This document shows, in pieces, positions 17,060 through 27,101 of a DNA stretch of 64,000 nt. Position 1 is the stretch's first letter. Every line of letters starts with the position of its first letter. A model generated the notes under the pieces. It worked only from the letters and a program-made list of their open reading frames with translations. It had not been told where the DNA came from and made no database searches. Source of the DNA: Stieleria tagensis (GTDB taxonomy: Bacteria; Planctomycetota; Planctomycetia; Pirellulales; Pirellulaceae); contig NZ_JAMYFE010000018.1 in assembly GCF_024129865.1 (NCBI RefSeq), forward strand, positions 113,026 to 177,025, given 5' to 3'. Made by a program: the position numbers and the translations under genes.

Positions 17060-20035
17060 CTAACGCAGAAACAGATACGCTTTCATATTCCACAGCGACT
17101 GTGCCAAGTCTTGCCAGGCGGCCTGTTGATCACCGCCTCGTGCAGCGGTCTGTGAATGCACAAATTGCCAAAGTTGCTCGATTTGCGCGTCCGAGGCGTG
17201 GTGACCGTGAGCTCGCAATACCATGTCGGAAATCACTCGCTTGGGATGTTGGTCGAAATTCCTGTCCGCGGCGATGGACTGTTTCACCCACTGTTCCGCT
17301 TGTTCAATCACAAACGGATCATTCATCATCGCCAGCGATTGTGCGGGAACATTGGACCGACTGCGACGCCCCTGAGGCCCGAACGGGTTGGGCATGTCAA
17401 ACGTCATCAGGAACGGGTTCAAGAAGTTTCGATACACCGTTAAATAAACGGTTCGGCGGCGATCACCATCCAGTGGCCCGCTTTCGCGAGCGCCTCGTCC
17501 GGTCATGAACGGCGTGCGGTGCGTCGGCACACCCGGACCAAACGGTTTTGGGTCAAGCGTTCCCGCCACCACCAGGATGCCATCGCGGATGGATTCAGCC
17601 GGCAACCGGCGAATGTTCATCCGATGCAACAGTGCATTGGTCGGATCCGAGTTGGCAATTTGATCCGCCGAGTTGGCGGGATTGGCAACACTTGATTGAC
17701 CGTACGTACGTGAGAGCACAATTCGCCGCACCAGGTTTTGGATGGACCAACCATCACGGGCAAATTCAGTCGCTAAATGGTCCAGCAACTCGGGGTGAGT
17801 GGGCGCGATACCTTGAGGGCCAAAATCATCGACCGAAGCAACAATTCCTTTCCCCAACAGATGATGCCAAATGCGATTGACCATCACCCGCGCCGTCAGC
17901 GGATTGTCTAACGAGGCGATTCGATCGGCCAAATCCAAACGCGAGCCGGTTTGTCCACCAAGTGCTTCTAAAATGCGCGGCGGCACCTTGGCACCCTGGT
18001 TGGTGTGGCTGCCACGGATGTAAATCGGCATCTCCCGGCGAGTCCCTTCGGCGATCGCGATCACGAAACGAGGCGGTCGCAGTGATTTTGCGAGTTGCTT
18101 CAGCTGTTGGATTTTACTGCTGATCGCTGCAAGATCAATTTGTGGAACGACCTTTGTTGGTTGGTCTGCGGGGGCGTCACTGCCGGACATCCAAATCTGG
18201 TCAACAGCGATCGAACCGGGCCCGGAATCAACGATTTCCAAATAGGCGCGATGCCCAATGTATTTTTTGATGTCACCGGACAATGTCATCCAGCGCCACT
18301 TCCCTTGCGTATCAATGTTCTTCTTCTGCAAGATCGTGCCGGCAAATAACAACTGCTGAACCTTGTTCATTTCATAGTTGTCAATCACCAACCGAACCAT
18401 TTGATGGGCGTCGGATCGCAGTCGAATGTGAATCCGAGTGTCAGTCAGTTCGAAACTCGGTGACCGCAACGTCCCTGCCGCTTTAGCGCCTCTGGCACCG
18501 CTATCGACGGTGTCAGGAACCAGTTCGGAATCGGTGGTTGAAACAGCGTAGCGCAGACTGTCATCGATCGGTGCAAACGCATGGCCGTTGGTCTGCCAAT
18601 CGGTCGGTAATCGGTCACCTCTAAAATCGGCCAACAAAACGGACTTCGATTCAAATCGCGGCCAATCTGGGGCGCTGGCGAGTTCCCTGTCCCGCCGTCG
18701 CGGTGATTCCGAGGACTCGCTTAACCTGTCGGCAATCTGATCGCGGAGGGCATCGATCTGCTGGAATTTACCTGCGTTGATCTGACCGGGATCCAGAGGG
18801 TAATCTTGGCGACAGGAGCTCTGCAGGTGCGAGAACATGGCATAGTAGTCAGCCGTGGAAATCGCATCGAATTTGTGATCGTGGCATCGGGCGCAGGCAA
18901 TCGTCAGCCCCAGGAATGTTTTGCCAAACACGTCGATTTGGTTCGATGCAATGTCCGCTTCGTTTTGTAAAACGTCTGTCGGCGCGTGTGTGGCTTCGTG
19001 CAGATACCAGAACCCCGTGCCGATGATCGATTCATTGAACGATTCGGTGGGATTCATCCGAGGGTCGGTCATCAGGTCGCCGGCGATGTGCTCACGCACC
19101 AACTGGTCGTAGGGAACGTCTGCGTTGAAGGCGCGAATCAGGTAGTCGCGATATTCATAGGCATGGTCAATCGCATAGTCGAATTCATGGCCATAGCTGT
19201 CTGCGTAACGCGTCAGATCCATCCAATGTCGAGCCCATTTCTCGCCAAAGTGCATCGATCCGATTAGCCGATCGACCACCGTTGTTTTGGCATGCTGGGA
19301 ATCATCATTCTCAAAGGCATGGATCTGATCGATAGTCGGCGGCAGCCCCGTCAAATCAAAACTGACCCGCCGCAGCCAGGTCAACTTGTCGGCGTCAGCG
19401 GCCGGAACCAGTCCGGCTGAATCCAATCTGGCTTGAATAAATCGATCAAGATCATCGCGGGGCCAACTCGCGTCGTTAACATCAGGAACCGCTGGCGATG
19501 TGATCGGTTGCCATGACCAATGGGATTGACGGCGGCCTTCCAGGTCAAATTTGATTGCTGCGGAGGCCGAATCGGATTCCGGTTCGCGTGGATCAAAAGC
19601 TCCCATTTCCACCCATCGTTCCAACAGTTTGATCTGCTGGTCGGAGAGTTTTGAATCGGGAGGCATCCCCGGAATGACATTTTCCGTGTAGCGAACCGCA
19701 TCGATCAGGATGCTGTTCTCGACATCGCCGGCGACAATCGCTGCCCCCGAATCGCCACCGGTCTGCCAACCGTGCCGCGAGTCCAGCCATAGACTCGCCT
19801 CGACATCATCACCGCTATGGCAATCGTAGCAGTGCTCGACCAACAGCGGACGAATCTGAGTCTCAAAAAACTCGGCTTGGGCGGCCTCGTTTTGAGTGTC
19901 GTCAGCGCCTCCAGAGTCAGCGGCGTCAGGAACTGGAGTGCCGGATTTATTTTCAGGCGTTTCCGCAGCGCCGGCCGACGTCAGCAACACGCAAAACACG
20001 CAGGTCATCAATGAAGTCAGCGCGATCCCTCTCAT
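17060..20035 (-). CDS. PSD1 / DUF1549-DUF1553 planctomycete cytochrome-c-like secreted protein
   Basis: A 991-residue exported protein of the planctomycete-specific type. Order: signal peptide (about 1-24); a PSCyt1 domain with heme-type CxxCH (Cys69-His73, CYDCH); the DUF1549/PSCyt2 domain (from WPRDDLDRFIQARLDSAGL to about 400, with a second CxxCH in CARCHDHKFD); a beta-sandwich insert (about 500-620, carbohydrate-binding-like); then DUF1553/PSD1 (from about 670, LTARVMVNRIWHHLLGKG). The biochemical role is unproven; redox or polysaccharide utilisation is often suggested. It overlaps the upstream DUF1501 gene by 4 bases (ATGA), the usual pairing for this family. Confidence 0.9.
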   Translation of the reverse strand: MRGIALTSLMTCVFCVLLTSAGAAETPENKSGTPVPDAADSGGADDTQNEAAQAEFFETQIRPLLVEHCYDCHSGDDVEASLWLDSRHGWQTGGDSGAAIVAGDVENSILIDAVRYTENVIPGMPPDSKLSDQQIKLLERWVEMGAFDPREPESDSASAAIKFDLEGRRQSHWSWQPITSPAVPDVNDASWPRDDLDRFIQARLDSAGLVPAADADKLTWLRRVSFDLTGLPPTIDQIHAFENDDSQHAKTTVVDRLIGSMHFGEKWARHWMDLTRYADSYGHEFDYAIDHAYEYRDYLIRAFNADVPYDQLVREHIAGDLMTDPRMNPTESFNESIIGTGFWYLHEATHAPTDVLQNEADIASNQIDVFGKTFLGLTIACARCHDHKFDAISTADYYAMFSHLQSSCRQDYPLDPGQINAGKFQQIDALRDQIADRLSESSESPRRRDRELASAPDWPRFESKSVLLADFRGDRLPTDWQTNGHAFAPIDDSLRYAVSTTDSELVPDTVDSGARGAKAAGTLRSPSFELTDTRIHIRLRSDAHQMVRLVIDNYEMNKVQQLLFAGTILQKKNIDTQGKWRWMTLSGDIKKYIGHRAYLEIVDSGPGSIAVDQIWMSGSDAPADQPTKVVPQIDLAAISSKIQQLKQLAKSLRPPRFVIAIAEGTRREMPIYIRGSHTNQGAKVPPRILEALGGQTGSRLDLADRIASLDNPLTARVMVNRIWHHLLGKGIVASVDDFGPQGIAPTHPELLDHLATEFARDGWSIQNLVRRIVLSRTYGQSSVANPANSADQIANSDPTNALLHRMNIRRLPAESIRDGILVVAGTLDPKPFGPGVPTHRTPFMTGRGARESGPLDGDRRRTVYLTVYRNFLNPFLMTFDMPNPFGPQGRRSRSNVPAQSLAMMNDPFVIEQAEQWVKQSIAADRNFDQHPKRVISDMVLRAHGHHASDAQIEQLWQFVHSQTAARGGDQQAAWQDLAQSLWNMKAYLFLR

Positions 20036-21468
20036 GCCAGCACCCCTTCGATCAGTCGGCCATGTACATCGGTCAGACGCATGTCGCGGCCACTGAATCG
20101 AAACGTCGAACGCGTGTGATCAATCCCCAACAAATGCAACATGGTCGCGTGCAAGTCATGAATTTCAAATCGGTCTCGGATGGCATGGTATCCCCATTCA
20201 TCGGTTTCCCCGACCGACGCGCCGCCACGAACGCCACCGCCGGCCATCCAGATCGTGAATCCGAACGGGTTGTGATCTCGCCCATTGCTGCCTTGAGCAA
20301 AAGGGGTGCGGCCGAATTCACCCGCCCAGACGACGAGTGTGGAATCCAACAGTCCGCGACGTTTGAGATCTTTTAGCAATGCCGCGATCGGTTGATCCAC
20401 GGTGCGGCAATTTTTCTCGTGGCCATCGACCAGACTGTGGTGTTGGTCCCATCGATCGCCGTTTCCAGACGGACAGGTCAATTCGATGAAACGCACGCCG
20501 CGTTCGACCAATCGCCGCGCGATCAAACACTGACGGCCAAAGACGTTCGTGTTTTTGAAACTGGACTCCAAACCGTACATTCGCTGGGTCGCCGCGTCTT
20601 CGTCGGACAGCTCCATCAGCTCTGGGACAGCCGACTGCATCTGATAGGCGGTTTCATAATTTTGGATCGCCGCTTCGACTTCGGGGTCATCATCAGACTC
20701 TGCCAGGAAGCCTTGATCGAACGACGCAATCAAATCCAATTTATTGCGTTGCAGCCGGTCGTTTGGTTCGTGGGGACGAATATTGGCAACGGGATTTTTT
20801 CCCGGCAAAAAGACGCTGCCTTGATAGGCCGAGGGTAAAAAACCGCTGCCGAAACAATCTAAACCGCCGGGGGGAATCAGACCGCCATTGAGAACAACGA
20901 AACCAGGCAGTTGGGCGTTTTCGGTGCCTAAACCATAGCCCATCCAGGCCCCCATGCTGGGACGACCCTGCAGCCCGTTGCCGGTGTGCAAAAAGTAGTT
21001 CGCGGAGGTGTGTTCGGAAAACTCGCTGGTCATTGAACGGACGAATGCCAGGTCATCGACCACTTCGGCGAGGTACGGAAACAGACTGCTCACAGCCGCG
21101 CCGCTTTGCCCATGACGTTTGAATTTCCAGGGACTGGCCAGCACTTTGCCGACGTTGTCGAACTGTGTCGGGGCCAGGTTGCCGATCGTTTGGGCTGGGT
21201 CCGCACCGTTGTACTTGTCCAACAGCGGTTTGTGATCAAACGTGTCGACCTGGCTGGGGCCACCGTCCATGTACAAGAAAATGACATGTTTGGCGCGCGG
21301 CTGAAAATGTGTCGGTTTGGGCGCCAGTGGCGACGTTGTGGCTGCATCGGCATCATCAGCGAGCAAACTGGCAACCGCCAGACTGCCAAGCCCGCTGCCG
21401 ACAGACGCCAACATTTCACGACGTGACAATCCAGAATCGCGAAAGCGACCACAGTGATGGCGTTTCAT
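20032..21468 (-). CDS. DUF1501 domain protein with Tat signal
   Basis: A 478-residue protein of the DUF1501 family, related to the alkaline-phosphatase/sulfatase fold. The N-terminus carries a twin-arginine signal (LSRREMLASVGSGLGSLAVASLL, residues 14-36), so it is probably exported folded. Family features visible are FLYMDGGPSQVDTFDHKP, the SEHTSANYFLHTGNG region, and VVWAGEFGRTPFAQGSNGRDHN near residue 345. It ends with the ATGA overlap into the PSD1 gene, giving a two-gene unit. Planctomycetes carry many such pairs; the substrate is unknown. Confidence 0.9.
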   Translation of the reverse strand: MKRHHCGRFRDSGLSRREMLASVGSGLGSLAVASLLADDADAATTSPLAPKPTHFQPRAKHVIFLYMDGGPSQVDTFDHKPLLDKYNGADPAQTIGNLAPTQFDNVGKVLASPWKFKRHGQSGAAVSSLFPYLAEVVDDLAFVRSMTSEFSEHTSANYFLHTGNGLQGRPSMGAWMGYGLGTENAQLPGFVVLNGGLIPPGGLDCFGSGFLPSAYQGSVFLPGKNPVANIRPHEPNDRLQRNKLDLIASFDQGFLAESDDDPEVEAAIQNYETAYQMQSAVPELMELSDEDAATQRMYGLESSFKNTNVFGRQCLIARRLVERGVRFIELTCPSGNGDRWDQHHSLVDGHEKNCRTVDQPIAALLKDLKRRGLLDSTLVVWAGEFGRTPFAQGSNGRDHNPFGFTIWMAGGGVRGGASVGETDEWGYHAIRDRFEIHDLHATMLHLLGIDHTRSTFRFSGRDMRLTDVHGRLIEGVLA

Positions 21469-21537
21469 AGAGTTGATACAGGTGGGATACGAACAGAGGC
21501 AGGGAACTGAATTATAGCGTGTTTCGGCCGAAAGTGG

Positions 21538-22986
21538 CTAAATTCCCGGTGCCAACCAGGCCAGCACAACACTCACCGACAATGTCGCCAGGCCCATAGC
21601 GGTGGTCATCGGTGAAATCACCTTCAGCCCTTCCGCTTCGGTCATCCCGCTCATTTTTGTCATGATCCAGAACCCGCTGTCGGTCATCCAAGAAATTGGC
21701 TTGCTGCCAGCCCCGATCGCCATCGCCAAGTAAACCGGGTGAAAGGGCAGATCATCGGCCAGGGCAAACCCTTGCAACACGCCGGCCGAGGTGATCATTG
21801 CCACCGTCGCGGAACCCTGCAGCGTTCGGATCGCCGCGGTGACTGCGAATGCCAACGGCAACAGAATCAGTCCTGCGTCAGCATCGACCAAATCGCTGAC
21901 CGCAGAAGCGATTCCGGCTTGGCGCAGCATCGCTCCAAACGCCCCGCCGGCGGCGGTGATCAGAATGATATTGCCGCCAGATGCCAATGAACGACCGACC
22001 AACGAACTTCGCGGTCCCGTGGGAATGTATCGCAGCAGCGACATCGCAAACGCCAATCCGATCGCGATTGCGATGTTTTTGTCTCCCACCAGCAATAGCA
22101 AACGTGTCATCTCTGTGGTCTCGATTCGACCGGATTTGGTCAGGTAGGAAACCACCGATCCGATGGTGATCAAGACCACGGGCACAATAATCGGCCACAG
22201 CGACTCCATTAGCCCCGGGGACTTGCGATCTCCTTCGGCAAGCCCCGCCGCCGCGGCATTTGGCTCGGAATCCGATTCGGAATCTCCCTGCAATTCTCGC
22301 AGCGGAACTTCAACGAAATGGTTGATCACTCTGGCGGCCGCCAGCGACAACACACTGCTGAACCCACCGACGATCAGCCCCACCCCAAGCATCACGCCGA
22401 CATCAACGTCCAAGATCTCAGCGACCTGCAACGGGCCTGGCGTGGGAGGGATCAAGGAGTGGGCAATCGATCCACCCGCCATGATCGCCATCAGGAACAG
22501 CACATAATCTTTGCCGACCGCACGGCGGAGCGACCTGGCCAGGGGCACCATCAGGTAAAACACCGTGTCGAAAAACACCGGGATGCCAATGATGAAGGAA
22601 CTGACCGCCAACGCCTCGGGAGAGCGTTTCGGACCGGTCAGTTTCAACATTCGGTCGACGATCGTGGCTGCGGCGCCGGATTCTGATAAACAGCCGCCGA
22701 TGACGCTGGCCAAAGCGATTAGAATTCCAATCTTTCCGGCCGTCGATCCGAACGCAGTGGTTAACCGAGACACCGCCAACGAATTGGTAAACCCAGTTGC
22801 CTGCTTGGCGGTAAAACTTTCCGCAGCAACCTCAGATTCGGCGTATTGTTCCAATGCTTGGCGGCTGGTCAGTCCGGCCACCAACAAACCAGCCAACAAC
22901 AGGGTCAAAAACGCGTGCAGTCGAAAGACCAAAATACAGACCAGCACGACAGCGACCGACAGGCCCACGATCCACCAAATGTTCAT
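21538..22986 (-). CDS. GntP family permease (gluconate/organic acid:H+ symporter type)
   Basis: An inner-membrane transporter of 482 residues with about 12 hydrophobic segments, of the GntP family (gluconate, idonate or similar hydroxy acids). Recognisable pieces are VFRLHAFLTLLLAGLLVAGL at the N-terminus, IGIPVFFDTVFYLMVPLAR (the family's conserved GIPVFFD), PPTPGPLQVAEIL and RTLQGSATVAMITSAG. The frame is open to 23286, but that overlaps the divergent sdhC; the ATG at 22986 gives a normal start. The first membrane segment is MNIWWIVGLSVAVVLVCILVF-like. It is monocistronic and divergent from sdhC across about 180 bases. Confidence 0.88.
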   Translation of the reverse strand: MNIWWIVGLSVAVVLVCILVFRLHAFLTLLLAGLLVAGLTSRQALEQYAESEVAAESFTAKQATGFTNSLAVSRLTTAFGSTAGKIGILIALASVIGGCLSESGAAATIVDRMLKLTGPKRSPEALAVSSFIIGIPVFFDTVFYLMVPLARSLRRAVGKDYVLFLMAIMAGGSIAHSLIPPTPGPLQVAEILDVDVGVMLGVGLIVGGFSSVLSLAAARVINHFVEVPLRELQGDSESDSEPNAAAAGLAEGDRKSPGLMESLWPIIVPVVLITIGSVVSYLTKSGRIETTEMTRLLLLVGDKNIAIAIGLAFAMSLLRYIPTGPRSSLVGRSLASGGNIILITAAGGAFGAMLRQAGIASAVSDLVDADAGLILLPLAFAVTAAIRTLQGSATVAMITSAGVLQGFALADDLPFHPVYLAMAIGAGSKPISWMTDSGFWIMTKMSGMTEAEGLKVISPMTTAMGLATLSVSVVLAWLAPGI

Positions 22987-23163
22987 CTGCGACTTTGCAT
23001 CCCGCAAGTTCCATGCGTCAATTGGTCGATCTAGGCGATCGGGCCATTGAAGCCTAAAGTAGTGAAGTGAAACCTTAGCAAAATCATCGCAGCGGCGTGA
23101 ACACAACCCTTTCGCGTCGAAAATGCCGTCCGTCACCCCCAAACGTAACGAACAAACAGTCAC

Positions 23164-24048
23164 GTGTCCGACTCCAGCACTGATTCTACCAGCGAGCTGT
23201 CGTTTTTTACTAAACACGAATTCGCAATCCGGCGGCTGCATTCGCTGACCGGAATCATCCCGCTCGGTCTGTACATGGTGATTCACCTGACGACCAACGC
23301 GAGTCTGCTAAACGGTGTCGAAACCTTTCAGTGGGCGGTGTATCTGATTCACAGCCCCGGCCAATTGCTGCCGTTGATCGAGTGGGGCGGGATCTTTGCG
23401 CCCCTGATTTTTCATGCCGCTGTTGGTATCTGGATCGCCCGATCCGCTCGAATCAACAGTAGCCAATACCCATTCACCAGCAATAAACGCTACAGCTGGC
23501 AGCGTTGGACGGGTTTCGCGGCACTGATCTATCTGTTCTTGCACATCATGCACCTGCACGGTGGTTTTCACGCCGATGGCTGGCTGAGCGCGCTCAATCG
23601 CGTCGGTCTGGGACAGTTTCGACCCTACAATGCCGGCAGCACGCTGGCTGCGGCCATGAAAGTGGGTTTTGGTGTTCTCTGGCCGGCAATTTACCTGGTC
23701 GGTGTCCTGTGCTGTGTCTACCACTTCATTAACGGTTTGTGGACCGCGGGGATCACTTGGGGATTATGGATCACACCCAAAGCCCAATCGAGAGCGACGA
23801 AGGTCTGCTTGGTACTGGGCGCACTGCTGACCATCGTCTCGCTGTCCGCCTGGTCGGCCGCCGTTTTCAACAGTGACGAAGACATCGCCGAGATGCGTGC
23901 GGTGGAAGACCGCATGTATGACAGCGCAGTCGAAGGCGGCATGGTTCCCAACAACCCGCACAAGCGTGATCTGCGGCCCGGGGAATCGGTCGACGAACCA
24001 GCCGATGGCCTTCAAGTTTCCAACGTCGACCTGGTCCCGGCTTCCTAA
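23164..24048 (+). CDS. sdhC: Succinate dehydrogenase cytochrome b558 subunit
   Basis: Membrane anchor of succinate:quinone oxidoreductase, 294 residues, with five membrane helices. It is of the single-polypeptide type-B b558 class, as in Bacillus/Wolinella-like enzymes. His residues on the helices (for example in RLHSLTG, MVIHLTT, IFHAAVG and HIMHLHGG) are the expected ligands of two hemes. It starts with GTG at 23164. The C-terminal tail from about residue 240 is hydrophilic and longer than usual. It is the first gene of sdhCAB. Confidence 0.9.
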   Translation: MSDSSTDSTSELSFFTKHEFAIRRLHSLTGIIPLGLYMVIHLTTNASLLNGVETFQWAVYLIHSPGQLLPLIEWGGIFAPLIFHAAVGIWIARSARINSSQYPFTSNKRYSWQRWTGFAALIYLFLHIMHLHGGFHADGWLSALNRVGLGQFRPYNAGSTLAAAMKVGFGVLWPAIYLVGVLCCVYHFINGLWTAGITWGLWITPKAQSRATKVCLVLGALLTIVSLSAWSAAVFNSDEDIAEMRAVEDRMYDSAVEGGMVPNNPHKRDLRPGESVDEPADGLQVSNVDLVPAS

Positions 24049-24101
24049 CGCCGACCGCTACTGACAATCCATTTAACTCTCCACGCAAAATCATATCCGT
24101 C

Positions 24102-26084
24102 ATGTCAAAGCATCGTGTCGTAGTCATCGGTGGTGGACTCGCAGGTCTGTCGTCCACGATGAAACTGACTGAGTTGGGCGTCGAAGTCGACTTGATCAGC
24201 CTGACCCCCGTCAAACGGTCTCACAGTGTTTGTGCCCAAGGTGGCATCAATAGCTGTAATGATCAAACCCGCCAACTCGGTGATGACGAGTGGAAACACT
24301 TTGACGATACCGTCTACGGTGGCGATTTTTTGAATCATCAACCACCGGTCAAAGAGATGGCGTTTTGGGCGCCCAAGGTCATCGAGTTGATGGACCGTCT
24401 GGGTGTTCCGTTTAACCGCACCGGCGAAGGCTTTATTGATCGTCGCCGGTTTGGCGGCACGCTCTACAAACGCACGGCATTTGCCGGCGCAACGACCGGC
24501 CAGCAGTTGCTCTACGCGTTGGACGAACAAGTTCGACGCCGTGAATCAGAAGGCCTGGTGCGAAAGTTTGAATTCTGGGATTTCCTGGGTCTGATTCAGG
24601 ACGAAACCGGACGCTGCCGCGGTGCGGTCGCCCAAGACATGGTGTCGATGGAAATTCGATCCTTTCCCGCCGACGCGGTGGTGGTCGCCACCGGTGGCTG
24701 TGGATTGGTTTACGGTCGCAGCACAATGAGTGTGTTCTGTACCGGCAGTGCCGCCAGTCGCTGCTTTCAAGCCGGTGCAAAATACGGCAACGCCGAATTC
24801 ATCCAGGTTCACCCGACCGCCATCCCAGGCAGTGACAAACTGCGGTTGATGAGCGAATCGGCGCGTGGCGAAGGTGGACGCGTTTGGGTCCCACGTAAAC
24901 CTCACGACCACCGTGCACCTCGCGACATTCCGGCCAGCGAACGTTATTACTTCCTGGAAGAACGGTACCCGGAATACGGCAACTTGGTCCCGCGCGATAT
25001 TGCGACACGTGAAATTTTTGACATCTGTGTCAATGACGGACTTAGCGTCGATGACCAGCAGATGTGCGTGTACCTGGATTTGACGCATATCCCCAAAGCC
25101 GAACTCGACCGCAAACTGGGCGGCATCCTGGAAATTTACGAGAAATTCCAGGGCGTCGATCCGCGTATCGAACCGATGCGGATCTTCCCCGCGGTGCACT
25201 ACAGTATGGGCGGTCTGTGGGCTGACTATGTCAAATCAGCCGACGGCGGTTTGGAAGCAGGCGCCCCTCGCAATCACATGACCAACATCGAAGGTTTGTA
25301 TGCAATCGGTGAGTGTGACTATCACTACCACGGTGCCAACCGACTGGGTGCCAATTCTTTGTTGTCGTGCATCTTCACCGGATTGTTTACCGGTTCGTCG
25401 ATTTTGAACTATGTCGAAAACCAATCCAGCGGACACGCCGAATTGGAATCGTCGGTGGTCGCCGATGCAGTCAATCAACAACAGAAACGCCACGACGATC
25501 TGTTGACCGGCAATCCCGGCAGCGATGAAAACCCCTATCTGATTCACCAAGAACTCGGTGACATCATGACGCGAGCCGCGACCGTCGTTCGCCGCAACGA
25601 TCAATTGACCGACGCGATTGGCAAAGTCAGCGATCTGCACGAGCGGGCGATGAAGGTCAGCCTATCGGACACCGGCAGCTGGTCCAACCAGAACGTGATC
25701 TTTGCCAAATCACTCCAGGACATGTTCCCGATCGCCAAATCGATCTTGGCCGGCGCGTTAGCACGCGACGAATGCCGTGGTGCACACTACAAACCGAACT
25801 TCGAAAAACCATCGTTGACCGAACAGGATCCCGCGGCACGTCGCCGCCAGGCCGAAGAGTGGTGCGATGCCTTTGAAGCCAACAACGAAAAGTATCTGAA
25901 AAGTACGATCGCCCAATGGGACTCGGCCAGCATGCAGCCTCAACTTTCTTACGAACAGGTTGATACGTCGCTGGAACCCCCGCGCCCACGTCTGTACGGA
26001 TTGGTCGGTGCCGACATCATCGAACAAGTCTGGAAAGAACGTGCCGCGGCCAAGAAAGCCGCGCCCGCAATGGCTTCCAATTGA
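24102..26084 (+). CDS. sdhA: Succinate dehydrogenase flavoprotein subunit
   Basis: Catalytic subunit of 660 residues that oxidises succinate to fumarate. The FAD-binding GGGLAGL is at the N-terminus. The covalent-flavin histidine lies in RSHSVCAQGGIN (about residue 46). Catalytic segments HPTAIPG and ARGEGGRVW follow, with NRLGANSLL and the C-terminal capping region. The downstream sdhB starts 63 bases later. The length and motif layout fit the non-proteobacterial SdhA type that pairs with a b558 subunit. Confidence 0.95.
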   Translation: MSKHRVVVIGGGLAGLSSTMKLTELGVEVDLISLTPVKRSHSVCAQGGINSCNDQTRQLGDDEWKHFDDTVYGGDFLNHQPPVKEMAFWAPKVIELMDRLGVPFNRTGEGFIDRRRFGGTLYKRTAFAGATTGQQLLYALDEQVRRRESEGLVRKFEFWDFLGLIQDETGRCRGAVAQDMVSMEIRSFPADAVVVATGGCGLVYGRSTMSVFCTGSAASRCFQAGAKYGNAEFIQVHPTAIPGSDKLRLMSESARGEGGRVWVPRKPHDHRAPRDIPASERYYFLEERYPEYGNLVPRDIATREIFDICVNDGLSVDDQQMCVYLDLTHIPKAELDRKLGGILEIYEKFQGVDPRIEPMRIFPAVHYSMGGLWADYVKSADGGLEAGAPRNHMTNIEGLYAIGECDYHYHGANRLGANSLLSCIFTGLFTGSSILNYVENQSSGHAELESSVVADAVNQQQKRHDDLLTGNPGSDENPYLIHQELGDIMTRAATVVRRNDQLTDAIGKVSDLHERAMKVSLSDTGSWSNQNVIFAKSLQDMFPIAKSILAGALARDECRGAHYKPNFEKPSLTEQDPAARRRQAEEWCDAFEANNEKYLKSTIAQWDSASMQPQLSYEQVDTSLEPPRPRLYGLVGADIIEQVWKERAAAKKAAPAMASN

Positions 26085-26147
26085 TGCCCCACGGCGCTCA
26101 CTGACCACTGCCCAACCACAGCTTCGATAACATTCAATAATCAACGA

Positions 26148-27002
26148 ATGATTGCCATGGATTCCGCCAACAAGAAACGCCCCGAATTTATCAACGTTCG
26201 CGTCAAACGACAGGACGCCCCCGGCAAACAACCGTATTGGCAACTTTTCAAGATTGAATACGAGCCGGAATTGAACGTGATCAGCGTGCTGCAACGAATT
26301 GCTGCACTCGCCGAGAACGTCGACGGCAAAAAAGTCGCGCCGGTTTCCTGGGACTGTGGTTGTCTGGAGGAAGTCTGTGGATCTTGCACCATGCAAATCA
26401 ACGGTCGCGTGCGACAAAGCTGTAGCGCACTGGTCGATCGATTGTTAGAAGACAACGCCGACGAGCTGGTGCTCGAACCGATGTCCAAGTTCCCCGTGGT
26501 CCGCGACCTAATCGTCGATCGCAAACGTTTGTTCCGCGGCCTGGAACGGGTCAAAGCCTGGGTGCCGGTGGACAGCTACTACAACATGGGATCCGGCGAG
26601 CGACAGTTGCGTGCCACCCAAGAACAAAACTACCCGCTCAGCCAATGCATGAGTTGCGGTTGCTGCTTGGACGCCTGCCCGCAATACACCAAGATCGAAC
26701 TGACTCAGGAGAGCGGTGAAACGGATGAGCAGTTTGCGGCCCGGCAAGATCGAGAATTTGATCAGGCCTTCGTCGGAGCTCATGCACTTTCACAGGCAAT
26801 GTTGTTCAACAATCACCCCACCGGCAAAGCCCTTGCGGGCGAACGATTGGATGCATTGACCAGTCCTGGTGGTGTTCAAGGTTGCGGGAACGCCCAAAAC
26901 TGCGTCGCGGTCTGTCCCAAAGAAATTCCGTTGACCACCTCGATCGCTCGGGCCGGACGTGCCACCACGATTCACACCATCAAAAAATGGTTTGATCGAT
27001 AG
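26148..27002 (+). CDS. sdhB: Succinate dehydrogenase iron-sulfur subunit
   Basis: Electron-transfer subunit of 284 residues. The [2Fe-2S] cysteines are in CGCLEEVCGSC with a later Cys (RQSC). The ferredoxin-like C-terminal part carries CMSCGCCLDACP and CGNAQNCVAVCPKEIP for the [4Fe-4S] and [3Fe-4S] clusters. An in-frame ATG at 26157 is an alternative start. It is the last gene of the sdhCAB operon on the plus strand. Confidence 0.94.
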   Translation: MIAMDSANKKRPEFINVRVKRQDAPGKQPYWQLFKIEYEPELNVISVLQRIAALAENVDGKKVAPVSWDCGCLEEVCGSCTMQINGRVRQSCSALVDRLLEDNADELVLEPMSKFPVVRDLIVDRKRLFRGLERVKAWVPVDSYYNMGSGERQLRATQEQNYPLSQCMSCGCCLDACPQYTKIELTQESGETDEQFAARQDREFDQAFVGAHALSQAMLFNNHPTGKALAGERLDALTSPGGVQGCGNAQNCVAVCPKEIPLTTSIARAGRATTIHTIKKWFDR

Positions 27003-27101
27003 CGCAGTCGCGGTTGCTGGTCGCTGCACGACGGAGCATCTAGAATATGGCGCTTTCCTATCCGCCGGTTCTTTCCCTCCTCTCTGTTGCACACCTTTAC
27101 C

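Noticed and set aside
24546..25199. 217-codon minus-strand frame opposite sdhA
   Set aside because: Complement of conserved sdhA sequence; His-rich low-quality translation and no ribosome-binding site.
25758..26417. 219-codon minus-strand frame spanning sdhA and sdhB
   Set aside because: It crosses two real genes and the spacer; a compositional shadow.
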